Positions 32,824-46,548 of a stretch of 64,000 nucleotides of DNA are shown one piece after another (positions within the stretch are counted from its first letter, which is position 1; each line of letters begins with the position of its first letter). This DNA comes from Manis javanica (Eukaryota; Chordata; Mammalia; Pholidota; Manidae), in assembly GCF_040802235.1 (NCBI RefSeq), contig NC_133168.1, positions 31,143,759 to 31,207,758 on the forward strand, written 5' to 3'. Both the position numbers and the translations under genes were made by a program. The notes under the pieces are model-generated. The model made no database searches, was not told where the DNA came from, and saw only the letters and a program-made list of their open reading frames with translations.

Positions 32824-35800
32824 ATGAATCTAAAGCCTGAAATGGCAATAAATATGTATCTATAGATAATCACCCTAAATGTATATGGACTGAATACACC
32901 AATCAAAAGACACAGAGTCACTGAATGGATAAAAAAATAACATCCATCTATATGATGTTTACAAGGGACTCACCTTAAACCCAAGCACATGCACAGACTA
33001 AAAGTCAAGGGATGGAAAAAGATATTTCATGCAAACAATAGGGAGAAAAAAGCAGGTGTTGCAGTACTCAGACAAAATAGACTTCCAAACAAAGGAAGTA
33101 ACACGAGATAAAGAAGGACACTACATAATGATAAAGGGCTCAGTCCAACAAGAGGTATAACCATTATAAATATACATGTACCCAACACAGGAGCACCAGC
33201 ATATGTGAAACAAATACTAACAGAACTAAAGGAGAAAATAGAATGCAATGCATTCATTTTAGGAGACTTCAACACAACATTCACTCCAAAGGACAGATTC
33301 ACCAGACAGAAAATAAGTAAGGACACAGAGGCACTGAACAACACACTAGAACAGATGGACCTAATAGACATTGATAGAACTCTACACCCAAAAGCAACAG
33401 GATACACATTCTTCTCAAGTGCACATGGAACATTCTCCAGAATAGACCACATACTAGGCCACAAAAAGAGCCTCAGTAAATTCAAAAAGATTGAAATTCT
33501 ACCAACCAACTTTTCAGACCACAAAGGTATAAAACTAGAAATAAATTGTACAAAGAAAGCAAAAAGGCTCACAAGCACATGGAGGCATAACAACACGCTT
33601 CTAAATAGTCAATGGATCAATGACCAATTTAAAATGGAGATCCAGACATACATGGAAATAAATGACAAAAACCACACAAAGCCCCAACTTCTGTGGGATG
33701 CGGCGAAGTCAGTCTTAAGAGGAAAGTTTATAGCAATCCAGGCATATTTAAAGAAGGAAGAACAAACCCAAATGAATAGTCTAACATCACAATTACCAAA
33801 ATTGGAAAAAGAAGAACAAATCAGGTCTAAAGTCAGCAGAAGGAGGGACATAATAAAGATCAGAGAAGAAATAAACAAAATTGAGAAGAATAAAAGAATG
33901 AAAAAATCAATGAAACCAAGAGCTGGTTATTTGAGAAAATAAACAAAATAGATAAGCCTCTAGCCAGACTTATTAAGAGAAAAAGAGAATCAACACACAT
34001 CAACAGAATCAGAAATGAGAAAGGAAACATCACGACGGACCCCACAGAAGTAGAAAGAATTATTAGAGACTACTATGAAAACTTATATGCTAAGAAGCTG
34101 GAAAACTTAGAAGAAATGGACAACTTCCTAGAAAAATACAACCTTCCAAGACTGACCAAGGAAGAAACACAAAATCTAAACAAACCAATTACCAGCAAAG
34201 AAATTGAAGCGGTAATCAAAAAACTACCCAAGAAAAAAAACCCGGGCCAGGTGGATTTACCTCAGAATTTTATCAGACATAAAGAGAAGATATAATTACC
34301 ATTCTCCTTAAAGTTTTCCAAAAAATAGAAGAGGGAGGAATACTCCCAAACTCATTCTATGATGCCAACGTCACCCTAATACCAAAACCAGGCAAAGACC
34401 TCACCAAAAGAGAAAACTACAGACCAATATCCCTGATGAACATCGATGCAAAAATACTCAACAAAATATTAGCAAACCAAATTCAAAAATGCATCAAAAG
34501 GATCATACACCATGACCAAGTGGGATTCATCCCAGGGATGCAAGGATGGTAAGAACATCTGAAAATCTATCTACATCATCCACCACATAAACAAAAAGAA
34601 GGACAAAAACCACATGATTATCTCCATAGATGCTGAAAAGGAATTTGACAAAAATTCAACATCCCTTCATGATAAACACTCTCAACAAAACGTGTATAGA
34701 GGGCAAGTAGCTCAACATAATAAAGGCCATATATGATAAACCTACAGCCAACATCATACTGAACAGTGAAAAGTTGAAAGCTTTTCCTCTGAGATTGGGA
34801 ACAAGACAGGGATGCCCACTCTCACCACTGTTATTCAACATAGTACTGGAGGTCCGAGGCACGGCAATCAGACAAAACAAAGAAATACAAGGAATCCAGA
34901 TTGGTAAAGAAGAAGTTAAACTGTCACTATTTGCAGATGACATGATATTGTACATAAAAAACCCTGAAGACTCCACTCCAAAACTTCTAGAACTGATATC
35001 GGAATACAGCAAATTTGCAGGATACAAAATTAACACACAGAATTCTATGGCTTTTCTATACACTAACAATAAACTAATAGAAAGAGTAATCAGGAAACAA
35101 TTCCATTCACAATTGCAAAAGAATAAAATACCTAGGAATAAACCTAACCAAGGGAGTGAAAGACCTATAAGACACTCTTAAGAGAAACTAAAGAGGACAC
35201 TAACAAATGGAAACTCATCCCATGCTCTTGGCTAGGAAGAATTAATATGGTCAAAATGGCCATCCTGCCCAAAGCAATATACAGATTTGATGCCATCCCT
35301 ATCAAATTACAAACAACATTTTTCAACGAATCTACTACAAAACCACAGTAATCAAGACAGTTTGGTACTGGCACAAGAATAGAGCCACAGACCAGTGGAA
35401 CAGAATAGAGACCCCAGATATTAACCCAAACATTTATGGTCAATTAATATATGATAAAGGATCCATGGACATACAATGGGGAAATGAGTCTCTTCAACAG
35501 ATGGTGCTGGCAAAACTGGACAGCTACATTTAAGAGAATGAAATTGGCTCACTGTCTAACCTCACACACAAAACTAAGTTCAAAATGGATCAAAGACCTG
35601 AATGTAAGTCATGAAACCATAAAATTCTTAGAAAAAAACATAGGCAAAAATCTCTTGGAAATAAACATGAGCAACTTCTTCATGAACATATCTCCCCGCA
35701 CAAGGGAAACAAAAGCAGAAATGAACAAGTGGGACTATATCAAGCTGAAAAGCTTCTGTACAGCAAAGGACACCATCAATAGAACAAAAAGGTACCCTAC

Positions 35801-36527
35801 AGTATGGGAGAATATATTCATAAATGACAGATCCGATAAAGGCTTGACATCCAAAATATATGAAGAGCTCACACACCTCAACAAATGAAAAGCAAATAAT
35901 CCAATGAAAAAATGTGCAGAGGAGCTTAGCAGACAGTTCTCCAAAGAAGAAATTCAGATGGCCAACAGACACATGAAAATATGCTCCACATCGCTTGTTA
36001 TCAGAGAAATGCAAATTAAAACCACAATGAGATACCACCTCACACCAGTAAAGATCGCCACCATCCAAAAGACAAACAACAACAAATGTTTGCGAGGTTG
36101 TGGAGAAAGGGGAACATTCCTACACTGCTGGTGGGAATGTAAATTAGGTCAGCCATTGTGGAAAGCAATATGGAAGTTCCTCAAAAAGCTCAAAATAGAA
36201 ATACCATTTGATCCAGGTATTCCACTTCTAGGAATTTACCCTAAGAATACAGCAGCCCAGTTTGAAAAAGACAGGTGCACCCCTCTGTATATCACAGCAC
36301 TGCTTACAGTAGCCAAGAAATGGAAGCAACCTAAATGTCCTCCAGTAGATGAATGGATAAAGAAGATGTGGTACATATACACAATGGAATATTACTCAGC
36401 CATAAGGAAAAAACAGGTCCTACCATTTGCAACAACATGGATGGAGCTAGAGGGTATTATGCTCAGTGAAATAAGCCAGGCTGAAAAAGACAAGTACCAA
36501 ATGATTTCACTCATTTGTGGAGTATAA
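32824..36527 (+). pseudogene. LINE-1 B/C ORF2 (endonuclease, reverse transcriptase, Cys-rich end), broken
   Basis: The start aligns with the ATG at 32824. Early stops follow within 50 codons. The longest open piece (33205-33942, 245 codons) holds the end of the endonuclease, with LGDFNT, SRIDHIL and the catalytic SDHKGIKLEI intact. The reverse transcriptase box FADD is at 34930-34941 in an open 135-codon piece. The C-terminal cysteine-rich motif [14 protein letters not shown] lies in the last open piece (35904-36527, 207 codons), which ends at the normal stop. Several frameshifts and stops separate these parts. Confidence 0.93.
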
Positions 36528-36924
36528 CAATGAAGCAAAATTGAAGGAACAAAACAGCTGCCGAATCACAGAACACAAGAATGGACTAACGGTTATCAAA
36601 GGGAAAGGGACTGGGGTGGCAAGGGAGGGATAAGGGTGGGGAAAAAGAAAGGGGGCCTTATGATTATCATCTATAATGTGGGGTTATAGGAAGGGATGTG
36701 CAACACAGAGAAGACAAGTAGTGATTCTACAGCACCTTACTACACTGATGGACAGTGTCTGTAATGGGGTTTGTGCGGGGGACTTGGTGAAGGGGGGAAT
36801 CTAGTAACCATAATGTTCTCCATGTAATTGTAGATTAATGACAATAAAATGAATAGAAAAAATAAATAAATAAAATAAATAACTGCCAAAAAAAAAACAC
36901 TCTCAGGGGATATGTGAAGTATCC

Positions 36925-37145
36925 AAAGATCGTAAACAATGTTTGCAAGTTAGTATCTTATATATCTTTTCACATCCTCTGTGAGGTGGGTAGGTCAGGC
37001 ATTATTATATTATAGTTTTACAGGAATGTGATTAGGCTAAGAGGTTCACAAGACCTGTTCCATCTTAAGATCAATAATTAGCAAAACCAAGATTCAGAAA
37101 AACCACCTTAGGATTCCAAGTCCAAATTACTTTCCTTTAGTCAAT
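36925..37145 (-). mobile_element. MIR SINE, antisense
   Basis: The plus strand shows 'atcctctgtgaggtgggtag', 'ttattatattatagttttac' and 'ggctaagaggttcacaagac', the complement of the MIR core and tail. Confidence 0.6.
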
Positions 37146-37149
37146 GTTG

Positions 37150-38280
37150 CATCTCCAAAAGCAAAACTATAGCTTGAGAAATAGAGGATGCTGTTCTTTA
37201 TGTTTTGTTCTTAAGCTGTAGGCTAGCCAGGAGAAAATATCTGTGTGAAGATACTTGGGAAACTCAACAGCTATTTGCTAACTTCCTTTGCAGGAGATTT
37301 TCAGGGCAGGTATTTGCTTGAGACATGTTTTCAGAAAAATCCTTGAACTTGTCTTCTTTGCATTTAACCTAACACATATTTGTAAGGGGGTTTATGCTGA
37401 ACTTATGGTAGTAACATGATAAGATACTGGTCTATGTTTTCCAAAACTTTTCTCAACTGAAATATTTACTAATATCTGAGAACTTTGCTTTAAACCCACA
37501 TACTTTAAGATAAAAAATTGACATAGTTGGTAAAAAGTGAAGTGACTTTCTAAAGAACAAAGCTGTTTGAAGTGTTGTGAAAACACAATTACACCATTCA
37601 TCTCTTTTCCCTGTAGAACCAGTGTATCTATCATGCAAGCCAGTTAAGGTACTGTGCCTAGGATGGGATGCTAAACTGTAATCAGTTGAAATAAACTGAA
37701 GTAGTCATTAGATCTTAAACAGCAGCAATAGGGAAATCAGTTTCCTTTAATATTCCACAGAAGGAGGCAATCTCTTTATATGCAAGTATAGAATTTTGCA
37801 TATTGATTATTTTTTGATGGTTAAATTTGTACATTTATAGGCTAAATGTCATTCATTAAAAAGAAGGTATATAGAAAATATCTATTTCCATGATTTCCTC
37901 TAACAAGTTACTACTCCAGTATGCCAAAACACTCTTAAAACACAATTCATATCTATTCGCTCATCCTTATAGTACTATTCTCTTACATTGATTTATGTAT
38001 CCTTAAATGCATAAATAATTATTAGCATTCAAACAAAACAGTAGGGAACTCCTCTCTTCTGTATGCAATGTGAATTCTCACCCTGTACTTGTTGGGTAGG
38101 GGTGACCAGCTTGCCCTGGTTTGCCTGGAACTTTCCTGGTTACAACAATGCTGAGCAAAACTGATGGTTGGTAATTTAGGAGGTCACCAAACCATGGTTG
38201 GTAATTAGGGGTGCTGATCTTGGCAACTGTTTTTATTTACTTTTAAATTTACATGCAATTTCAAATTTCCAAAGAATCTG
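37150..38280. other. Unassigned DNA
   Basis: No supported feature. There is a short direct repeat 'ctgatggttggtaatttagg' / 'ccatggttggtaattagggg' at about 38160-38210. Confidence 0.5.
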
Positions 38281-38283
38281 AAA

Positions 38284-38285
<2 letters not shown>

Positions 38286-38344
<59 letters not shown>
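38286..38344. repeat. (TA)n microsatellite, about 29 units
   Basis: Uninterrupted alternation of A and T for 59 bases. Likely polymorphic in length and able to extrude as a cruciform. Confidence 0.98.
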
Positions 38345-38349
<5 letters not shown>

Positions 38350-38499
38350 AACCTAGGTTAATAATTGCATGCTTTTTCCCCATTTGTTATTCAAACTCCA
38401 TCTCTCCCACACCTCCTTACATACACACATATACACATTCTTAAAAAACAGTTTGGGAATCAATGGGAGACACTGAGAAAAGTACCATGGATTTAGGCA

Positions 38500-39260
38500 G
38501 AGTAGGGTGATGGCCTCTGAAAAAATGGCAAAGCAAGATAATCACAGACAAAACAATGTAACAATGTGCAAAGAAGTCCCTGTGGAAACTTTGTGTTAAG
38601 AATTATGCAAAGTCAGAGTCACACTAATTCTCTAGGGTAAAGATGACAGACTAGGAATATAGACATTTTCAGTGAGATCAGTTAAAGCTCAAAAGGCCAG
38701 GAGCAATTTGGCCTGGAATGTTTGAGTGTTCTGCAAATAAAGAAGAGTATCTCAGCATAACTTGTGACTTCACAGTATCAATTAGATCATGACACTGTAA
38801 AATTTACCTTAGCCTGCTAAAAGGCCCAGCTTACTTTTAACTGTACCTATGTGCTGTTTTTCCCTTTTCTAATCCTAAACAAGTAATCTGCAATCTAGGC
38901 AAAATACTAATTTGGTAAACAATCCCAACTATAAACAGCTCAAGAAGTCAAGAGGTAAGATTCTGAACACACTCTCTAGCAAACAGACAACAATCCACCC
39001 CACCTGGGGGCAGGGAAGAAGGTCTTACAACAAGTCTGTACCCCTAGCTCTTTACCCCCATTCGTGAAAATCCTCAACCACGCATAAAACCCCTAGACTA
39101 GACAATACACAACCACAGACTCTCTTGTCCTCTCCTGGCATGAGCCAGGAGCTCTGTCCTCTCACTTTATCTCTAAATGAAAACCTCTACCTTGCTCTCC
39201 TTCCTTGAGTGTTTGCAAAGTTCTTTCTTTAGCTTCATGAACAAGAACCCCGGCATCAAC
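38500..39260 (+). repeat. Probable solo LTR of a class I (ERV1-like) retrovirus
   Basis: The segment ends 'agaaccccggcatcaaca' after a CT-rich stretch. A TATA-like 'cataaaaccc' lies near 39083, and a C-rich promoter-like part precedes it. This layout is typical of gammaretrovirus-type LTRs. No matching second LTR or internal region is present, and I could not fix the 5' border or a target duplication. Confidence 0.5.
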
Positions 39261-39264
39261 AACA

Positions 39265-42200
39265 TGCCCTTTTACTTCTAAAACTTTAGTTATTATTTCC
39301 TAAGAATAAATACAGTTTTTTATAACCACATTATATTCAGTATATTTATTAAAATCTTAAAATTTTGTACTTATAAAATATTCTAATTTATAGGGCATAT
39401 TCAAACACATTGTCTGATAGCATCTATGTTTTCACCCCCAGTCTAGAATCTAATTCAAATTAAATTAATTTCATTTCATTGTTATGAACTTTCAGCCTTC
39501 TTTAATCTAGAATTTTATGTACTTTCTCTGTATTTCTTGTCCTTGATATTTTTGAAAAGTATAAGCCGTTATTCTGTAGAATATCCCTCAATTTGGATTT
39601 GTCTGTGTCTCTCATGATTAGATTTAGGTTATACAGTATTTAAGCAGAAATAGCAGAGATGTGATGCTGTGTCCTTCCTGTGCATTATATCAGAACACAT
39701 GATGTTGGTTTATCTCAACATTGGAGATGTGGGGAAATGCTTTAGATTTTCATCTTCTAGTTTTAGTAGCTATTAAGAATTTCTAATGCCATCATTTCAC
39801 CTATATTAGTTAGTTGTCACTCTATTGTAAGGTAGAGCTCACCCCTGGTGCTTTAGTTTACACGGGGGCACTTAATTCAGATTTGTTGTTATAATTGTCT
39901 TATGACCTAGCTTTATTATTTGACCCACCAGTAGTCCTATCACATGACATTCCCTGAAAAAAATGCAGTGATCTCAAATCCCTGAGTCTTTATAAACAGA
40001 GGGAAAAAATCCATTGACTTCTTGGTCTTTTGTAAAAATAAAAGGAGCAAGCATTGTGATTCAGAAAACACCTTTGAGACATCAGAGAATAGACATCATG
40101 TATATTCCACAAGAGAACACCTCCACAGCCACTGCCCAATCACATTTATTGACTGTCTCCTGCCTGTAGCAGACCTTACAAGATGATACTTTATAGGATA
40201 TTGTCTATAATTTCTATACAAGCACAATGAGTTAAAATTCTGTGGAGAGTACAGATTGCCCCCTCACCTGCCCCAAAGGGGTTCTTACTAGTTTGTAAGA
40301 CTCAAAGAGCAAAGCATAGCTAATAACACAAAAATTGTATGTATGTGATTCCTTTTGTGGTGCTGTGGATCATCAGTAGAGATGCTTACACAGATAAATT
40401 AGTTTGAAGACAACAGGTGCTCATCTTGTGAACTAGAGTGGTTTTCCAGAATTGGGAAGTTTATTTGTATTTGTGATTTGTTTTGTGTCTCAGACTATTT
40501 TTAGTTGATTGCTTTGAAATCCATACTTCAGAATGCAGCAGCAAAAATGCTAACTGCTGAGTGACTGAGGCTGAGAAGCTCTTTCCTCAGTTTACCTCAT
40601 GAGTTGTTCATTTCTAATATTAGATAAGAACACTTTCCTGACTGTTGATTCTAAAATTTAGGTGATTTCTTGGACATGAGCATTTTTACAGATAGGTAGG
40701 ATGTGAAAAGTAACAATTTCAGTAAGAGTCCTGAGAATAAATTACGAATTAGTGGTAATATCTGGGAATTTCAGCAGTTTGCCTAACTTGCCTGTAGCTT
40801 CGTTTCAGGGACTAATACACATCCCAGTGTTGTAGGAATCTTAAGTAACAGTTGCTGCAGTTTTATCCTCAACTTGGTAAATAGAAACCACTGTTTTCCT
40901 GAATGGGTTAAAAAGATCTCATGACTCGGTTTTCTAAGAGACTTAAGACCTTAAACAATCCCTCTAATTCTTTTCTATACTAATGTGGAAAACAGAATTA
41001 ATTTCTTCATCAGTAAAATAAAGGCCAGCAGAGAAATTGCTGAGCTGGGTGAGCTCTATGTGTGCTTTCAGCTCAAAAACACTATACATATGATCATCAA
41101 GTGCTCGCTCATATGCATTCACACCTGGCACATCCAGTTTAGACTGAATTAGAGGCAGCCCTTGGTCTTTGTCTGGAGGCTCACTTCATGACAGAGATCT
41201 ATAATACAATCATCACATACACTTAAAATCCATTTTTTAGGACTTAGAACTTAGCTATTTGTTCTAGTTGTTTATAGTTATTCTATCTTCACTTTAAAGA
41301 CAGATTGTTTTTTGGTCATACTTATGATTCACTGGAGGCTGACTCTTTGGTTAGGAATGAAAACCCCAAACAGTGTATTGTTCCTATGGGAAAATCTCAT
41401 CGCTTAAGAGTGATTCACATTAAGATGTGGATTCCAAGCTGCATTGTGTTGAGAATCTCAGACATACTCATCTGCTTGCACTAATACTGAGAGGTTCACG
41501 CACAAGTAGGCTTCTCATGAAATGTCCTATAGGAAAGAGGAGAGAAACAGCCATAAAGGATAATCTTCACTGTTGAGAGAAAAACAGAAAAGGGGTACAA
41601 AGATTTAAAAAAAGTCATCTGAAAGCCAGGGAGAGTATAGGAGAAAGAATTCAGAGGCCTGTTGACCAGATGATGGGAAGGAGAAGGAAAGCTCTTTCCA
41701 GGGAAACAACTCTAGTTCATCAGGAACTCAGTTTACTCTTTTTGAGAACTGCCTATCCAAGAACTATCCGTTTTTACAATCACTTCTACTTATTCTTGAT
41801 AATCACTTCTTCTTACTTGTACCACTTTGTTTTGTGGCTCTACATGTCTGTCAGTTTAGGCAGATACTACAGAAAAAAAGATATGAGCAAAAGGAGAAGG
41901 GCACAAATACTGTGCATATTGAGTGATATGCAAAATGTAATGATAAATGTATTAGATGCATGCTATATATAAAGGAGAAGAAATTTAAACAAAAATTGAA
42001 AATATCTTAAATAATTTGGTTGATAACGAATGGTATAGCTCATGGAGACTGATAAGGCCTTACTGATTTATTTTTTCTGTAATCCCATTTTATTGGCATG
42101 TTGGAGAAGAATAGCATATAGCTAGGGCCCAGTTGATTTATATGTGGATTTAATTGTGTATAAATGTACACAATTTCCATTTAAACAGAAAATCTGTAAA

Positions 42201-43185
42201 TAGAAAAATACCTGAATAAAATGGTCTCTCAAAAATGCCAAGATGGACTGAACATCATACATTTTGCTTAAACTGTTGTACCTGCTGAACGAAGAGTCAT
42301 TGTGTTTTCATTCTCTTCCTTCCTTTCCCCTTTGTTTCCCTTCCTCCTTACTGGAAAACTCTTGGCATTTCCCTTTTTTGGTTAAGTCACATTTCATCTT
42401 TTCAACACCATCACTGAAATGTCACAGAATAGAGCATTATGGAAAGATTAGCATATGAGAGACAGCATGCTGATGTATTGTATTCACACAATGCCTGTTT
42501 TGAGGATTTGTACAGAAGGGTTGGTCAATGCCATAATGCTCAGAATGTTCATGTTTTTGGACTATAAGTGTTATATCTGAGGATGTTATTCAGATGTCTA
42601 AACTGTGAGAACAGGTTTCTTGTTACCTCTTGATCACTGTCATTATGGTGCTTTGCTTTATTTCTAGATCTGGGCATCCTTCCTTAGGCTATCATAAAAT
42701 TTGTAAATTGCAGGTAATATACACTGAGATCTACTCTTACTCATAGCAGGAGGTCTAGAATAGGGATTTAAAATCACACATAATCCACAGCTTTACAAAA
42801 CCCAGCTGTTAAATCCCCCTCTCTAAGGCTTTTGTGCTGGGACCTGTCGAGGAGACACTGATTGGCTTCAATTGGGGGTCAGTTTTTAAGCACAAAGGTA
42901 GTCTGTCCCACTCAGTCACATTTGGAAGAAAGGAAATCACAAATTTGGAAGGTCAGTTAATTCCTGACCACTGGGGAGAGGTGGGAAGGTGAGCTGGGGA
43001 GTGGTTGAAGCCCAAGAAAGAGGCTAACATTGGGATAAGTGTTTTCTCTTTTTCATTCCCAACTATAGGTAATTCACAGAAAAGTTACCTTCGTATCCAT
43101 GTACAAGCTTTAAAAATTCTATGACTTGCACTTTTAAATTTCCAGGGAATTATAAGCAATTTATTTCTAATGCCTTAAAACTTAG
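39265..43185. other. Long stretch of unassigned DNA
   Basis: Nearly 4 kb with no repeat I can name and no coding evidence. The longest frame (41670-41972, 100 codons) begins with basic residues and then hydrophobic ones, but has no recognisable domain. It is the longest apparently repeat-free part of the window. Confidence 0.55.
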
Positions 43186-43189
43186 TAAT

Positions 43190-43350
43190 ATGCTTTCACA
43201 CGTATTATTTTATTTGATCCTTATAAGAACCTTATGAGTTCTCTTTTATTCCCTTTTGTGGGAGAGAATGAAGACTCTGAGAAGCTGTGATGTCTCACCT
43301 AAACAGTAAATCACCTGTCACTGGCACCTACTATGTGTCAGGCATAATGC
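43190..43350 (-). mobile_element. MIR-like SINE fragment, antisense
   Basis: 'ttatttgatccttataagaa' followed by 'gagaatgaagactctgagaag' resembles the complement of a MIR. It is followed by 'ggcacctactatgtgtcagg', a phrase common in old mammalian repeats. Confidence 0.5.
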
Positions 43351-43916
43351 TAGTCAATAAGGGCAGGACCACGATGGAGATGAGCATTCTAGAATTCCAA
43401 AGCTCCTGTCCCGTACAGCCCCGTGGCGCCTCGCTCCTGCCAAGTATCCTTAACAGAAAACTCTTTCTTCTCCCCTATTGATTGTGCTTCCAGTCACTGC
43501 TGTTTTAATTTCTGACTGTATCATTTCACTTATTAGATTGTAAATTCCTGAGAACTAGGGTCATTTTGACTTTTTGTTGTTTTTATTTCATATATAGCAT
43601 CCGCGAAGCAGTTTTGCTTACATAAATTTTGCAATGTAAAATCATCATGATATATACAGTTCCATAAATATAATCATGTGGGTGAATTTAAAGTAAAGCA
43701 TCATATTTTTGAGGAGATAGTGTGAAAATTAGCTTGAGCTGCTCTTTTCCTATGCCTTTAATTATTTTAATTGATATTCAGTATTGAAGTATAAATAGAG
43801 TAGAAGTAATAGATTTGTCACAATATATTGTGGGGCAAATATAATCTTACTTTTAAAAATGTAGTTAAATTATTTTGAATATTCAGGTCTGTGGTTTGAT
43901 CTTATAGGTTTTACAT

Positions 43917-43944
43917 TGTGTGTGTATGTGTGTGTATGTGTGTG
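43917..43944. repeat. (TG)n microsatellite with TATG interruptions
   Basis: TGTGTGTATG-type alternating purine-pyrimidine run of about 28 bases. Confidence 0.9.
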
Positions 43945-44436
43945 CGAAGGAAACGAATATAATACTAACTAAATCCAGAAATGGAAGAAATAGGAAATAG
44001 GCACAGGGAGGCTGCAGCATTTTTTCATCCAAAATACTCTCAACTTCAACAATAAACTTTTGTAAGGGAGCTCAGTTTCCCGAGTGAGCTGAGGACCTCG
44101 ACCCTCCTTCTCACGTTCCCTTCCAACTCGCACAGCTGGAACGCATTGTCAGTGGAAACGCCCTGTTAAGTCAATAATTCACACACCCTGTTAATTTTTG
44201 TCCCTAAAGTGTATTTTAGCTGTTGACCCTTTGGGAAAATTAACACGAAATTCCAAACATGGTTCTCAAATTTTCAGGTTCACATTCATTTGCAAAAGTT
44301 TTGCATTGTATGTAATTATTGTATACAAAGGGCTCCTGGCCAAGTAGTTCCTGTTCACACTCTGGAGCCTGGAAACTTGATTCCAGAACATTTACTAATA
44401 GAATTTGGGATTTGAGAGGCCTAAAATAAAGCTTTG

Positions 44437-44465
44437 AGTGTGTGTGTGTGTGTGTGTGTGTGTGT
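44437..44465. repeat. (TG)n microsatellite
   Basis: Uninterrupted GT/TG run of about 29 bases. Confidence 0.95.
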
Positions 44466-44869
44466 ACCTTTTCGTGCATTGGGATGAAAGACCAGGAAGT
44501 TAGGGAAACAGGGAAATAAAAAAAAGGCTTTATATGAAAACTCATTTAAATAATGAAATTCTTTAAGAAATATATTGAAAATAAAATTTAAATATTCTGC
44601 TACAGCTAAAATGAACAACCTAGGTCTATGTACCAACATGAATTTATTAGATGAAAAATTATATTGAATAAAAATTCAACTTACCCAAATATATTTAGCA
44701 ATGACATTCTTTAGGTAAAACAAAAAAATGCCAAAATTTTATATGGATACATGTATGTATATTATTATTTAAAAAAATACCTGGAATTTTGACTAAAAGC
44801 TTTTTGGGGGAAGGAAGGTTAGGGAATAAAACTGAGGAAAGATTAATTTAATTTTAATATTTTATTTCC

Positions 44870-45062
44870 TTAGTGAAGAAAAAAAACTCGTGTCAAAAGT
44901 ACAGCATTGGGAAGACAGTCAATAATGTATCAACTGTATTATGATGATAACTACACGTTGTGGGGAGACTTTTGTAATGTATATGAATTTACAATGCAGT
45001 GACATTGCACATCTGAAACTAAGACAATATTGTATATCAACTATACTTCAATTAATACAAGG
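44870..45062 (+). mobile_element. LINE-1-like 3' end fragment
   Basis: It ends 'ttgtatatcaactatacttcaatt', a common mammalian LINE-1 3' end read here in sense. The same ending recurs at about 52700-52725. Confidence 0.5.
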
Positions 45063-45069
45063 ATGTAGA

Positions 45070-46520
45070 TTACAAAAAAAGAGTAATTGATCTCATTTTT
45101 AAGTGTTCTGATAATACTAGTAATTTAAAGAGTGACTATTTTTTTTAAACATGTTCACCACATTACTTACTATTTAAGGTCCATTAATTATACTAATACT
45201 TTAATATTCTTTTAGCTAAGAATTTTTTTTCTATGTTAGCGTAGAATATTTGCTTCAGTGCTCAGTGGTGATACATTAGCTCAGAGGCATTTTGTTTGAA
45301 TTGTCCATTCCTGAGAAATTGATAATGAACTTTCTTTTCCATATTTCATTTTATTCAACATTGGTGCACTTGTGGAATTTCCCCAAATTTAGGCAGAGAC
45401 AGAGCTCCTCCTTCAAATCTTTGTTCTGGGAAGAGACTGGGTTGGTCCTAATTCTGCCTCCACTCATCAAGCCTTGGCTTGTGAATTAGCCTGCCTTCTG
45501 AACCTCTGGGTGGGCTGCATGAAATGGGATGGCTTACGGTCTTATCCTTATCCTTTACTTCTCGTTTCCTGGGTTGACATGGTAATCCCTCAAACTTAAA
45601 AATAAAAAAAAGGATATATTGATTGTTTCATTTAAAGAGACGTATTGTTCAAAAATGAAAAATAATGTTAGACAAAATAAAAATGGAACTCCTCCTTTTG
45701 CTTCTCACTAGCTGCCTTTCTAGTGTCTTTCCTGAAATCTTATTTGCCAATAATTATTCTGCAGTTGGAAAATTCTCACGTCCACAGGAAAGACATTTTC
45801 TAAGAAGGTAAAAACTTTTCTTTTGTAATTTTACCTTCCTTATCATTTCTCCTTTGCTCTCTCTGCCTACTCACCTTTTCTTAGCAAAGGGTCTTGTTCT
45901 TCGTTGGTTTCTACCATTTGACATCACTTATCATACTATATTTGTGTTTCTAATAGCACATGCTTGAAGAGAGAATCTTCTTCAGTATCCAAAGGGATGA
46001 TGTTGTTTATAAAGGGAAAGGGATGGGCAATGGGGTCAAAGTTCAGTTCAGAAACTGCTTAAATCCTAACTTAAACTTGGATCTCTCTCTCTCTTTGTCC
46101 AAAAAATATCTTTAAAGAAGGTGCACCAATTTTATCTTAAGAATTGATAATATTTTGAAGCTAAAACCACACTGGATGAGAAAAGGCATTTTACTTGCAA
46201 CATTTACAATATTATATAAAAAAAGGTGCTAGTAGTAGTAGCATTGAAAAAATTAAAAATCTTCAATAATTTCTTTCTTAAATTGCTTCATATTTAACCA
46301 GTAAAGGAACATTTGTTTAAGTTTTTAATTGCTTGGTACATGTTATAAACGAATTCCATATAAATTCAACAATTTAATATAATATATATGAGAATGAAGT
46401 ATTTTTTTTTTTAAAGCTGGCAGGTCCCGTTCCCCAGGAGATTTTTAAAGAATTTTAGGAAACAACAACTTTTGAAACAAAAAAAAAAATCAATGAACCT
46501 GATGGAGATTTGCTCTCTTT
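45070..46520. other. Unassigned DNA
   Basis: AT-rich sequence with short T-runs and a (TC)n run near 46083-46096. Nothing coding. Confidence 0.5.
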
Positions 46521-46524
46521 AAAG

Positions 46525-46534
46525 AGAGCCACAG
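46525..46534. repeat. Target-site duplication of LINE-1 D, left copy
   Basis: AGAGCCACAG followed by a T-run is repeated at 51294-51303, also followed by a T-run, giving at least 17 identical bases. Read on the minus strand this is an A-rich start followed by CTGTGGCTCT, the normal layout for a LINE-1 insertion. Confidence 0.8.
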
Positions 46535-46548
46535 TTTTTTTCTTTTTT

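Larger units (their letters stand above)
32220..36897 (+). mobile_element. LINE-1 copy B/C, 3' part with complete 3' end
   Basis: It begins mid-ORF1 at the inversion breakpoint and contains the ORF1 C-terminus, ORF2, the 3' UTR and an A-rich tail (about 36840-36897). The 3' UTR (about 36528-36840) differs from those of copies D and E, so this copy belongs to a distinct subfamily. Joined to 28606-29780, the element would be nearly full length. Confidence 0.93.
43351..44865. other. Unassigned DNA with two TG microsatellites
   Basis: Apart from the (TG)n runs at 43917-43944 and 44437-44465, I see no supported feature. Confidence 0.55.

Noticed and set aside
33027..33596. 189-codon open frame on the minus strand
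   Set aside because: It lies antisense to LINE-1 B/C ORF2 and has the leucine-, serine- and phenylalanine-rich text typical of the complement of LINE-1 coding DNA. Similar shadows occur at 35628-36068, 48875-49318 and 59709-60203.
38286..38344. (TA)n run as a replication or scaffold-attachment element
   Set aside because: A simple microsatellite explains it, and nothing around it supports a further role.
41670..41972. 100-codon frame with basic start and hydrophobic middle
   Set aside because: No homology I can recognise, no splice or promoter context, and the length is within chance for AT-rich DNA.
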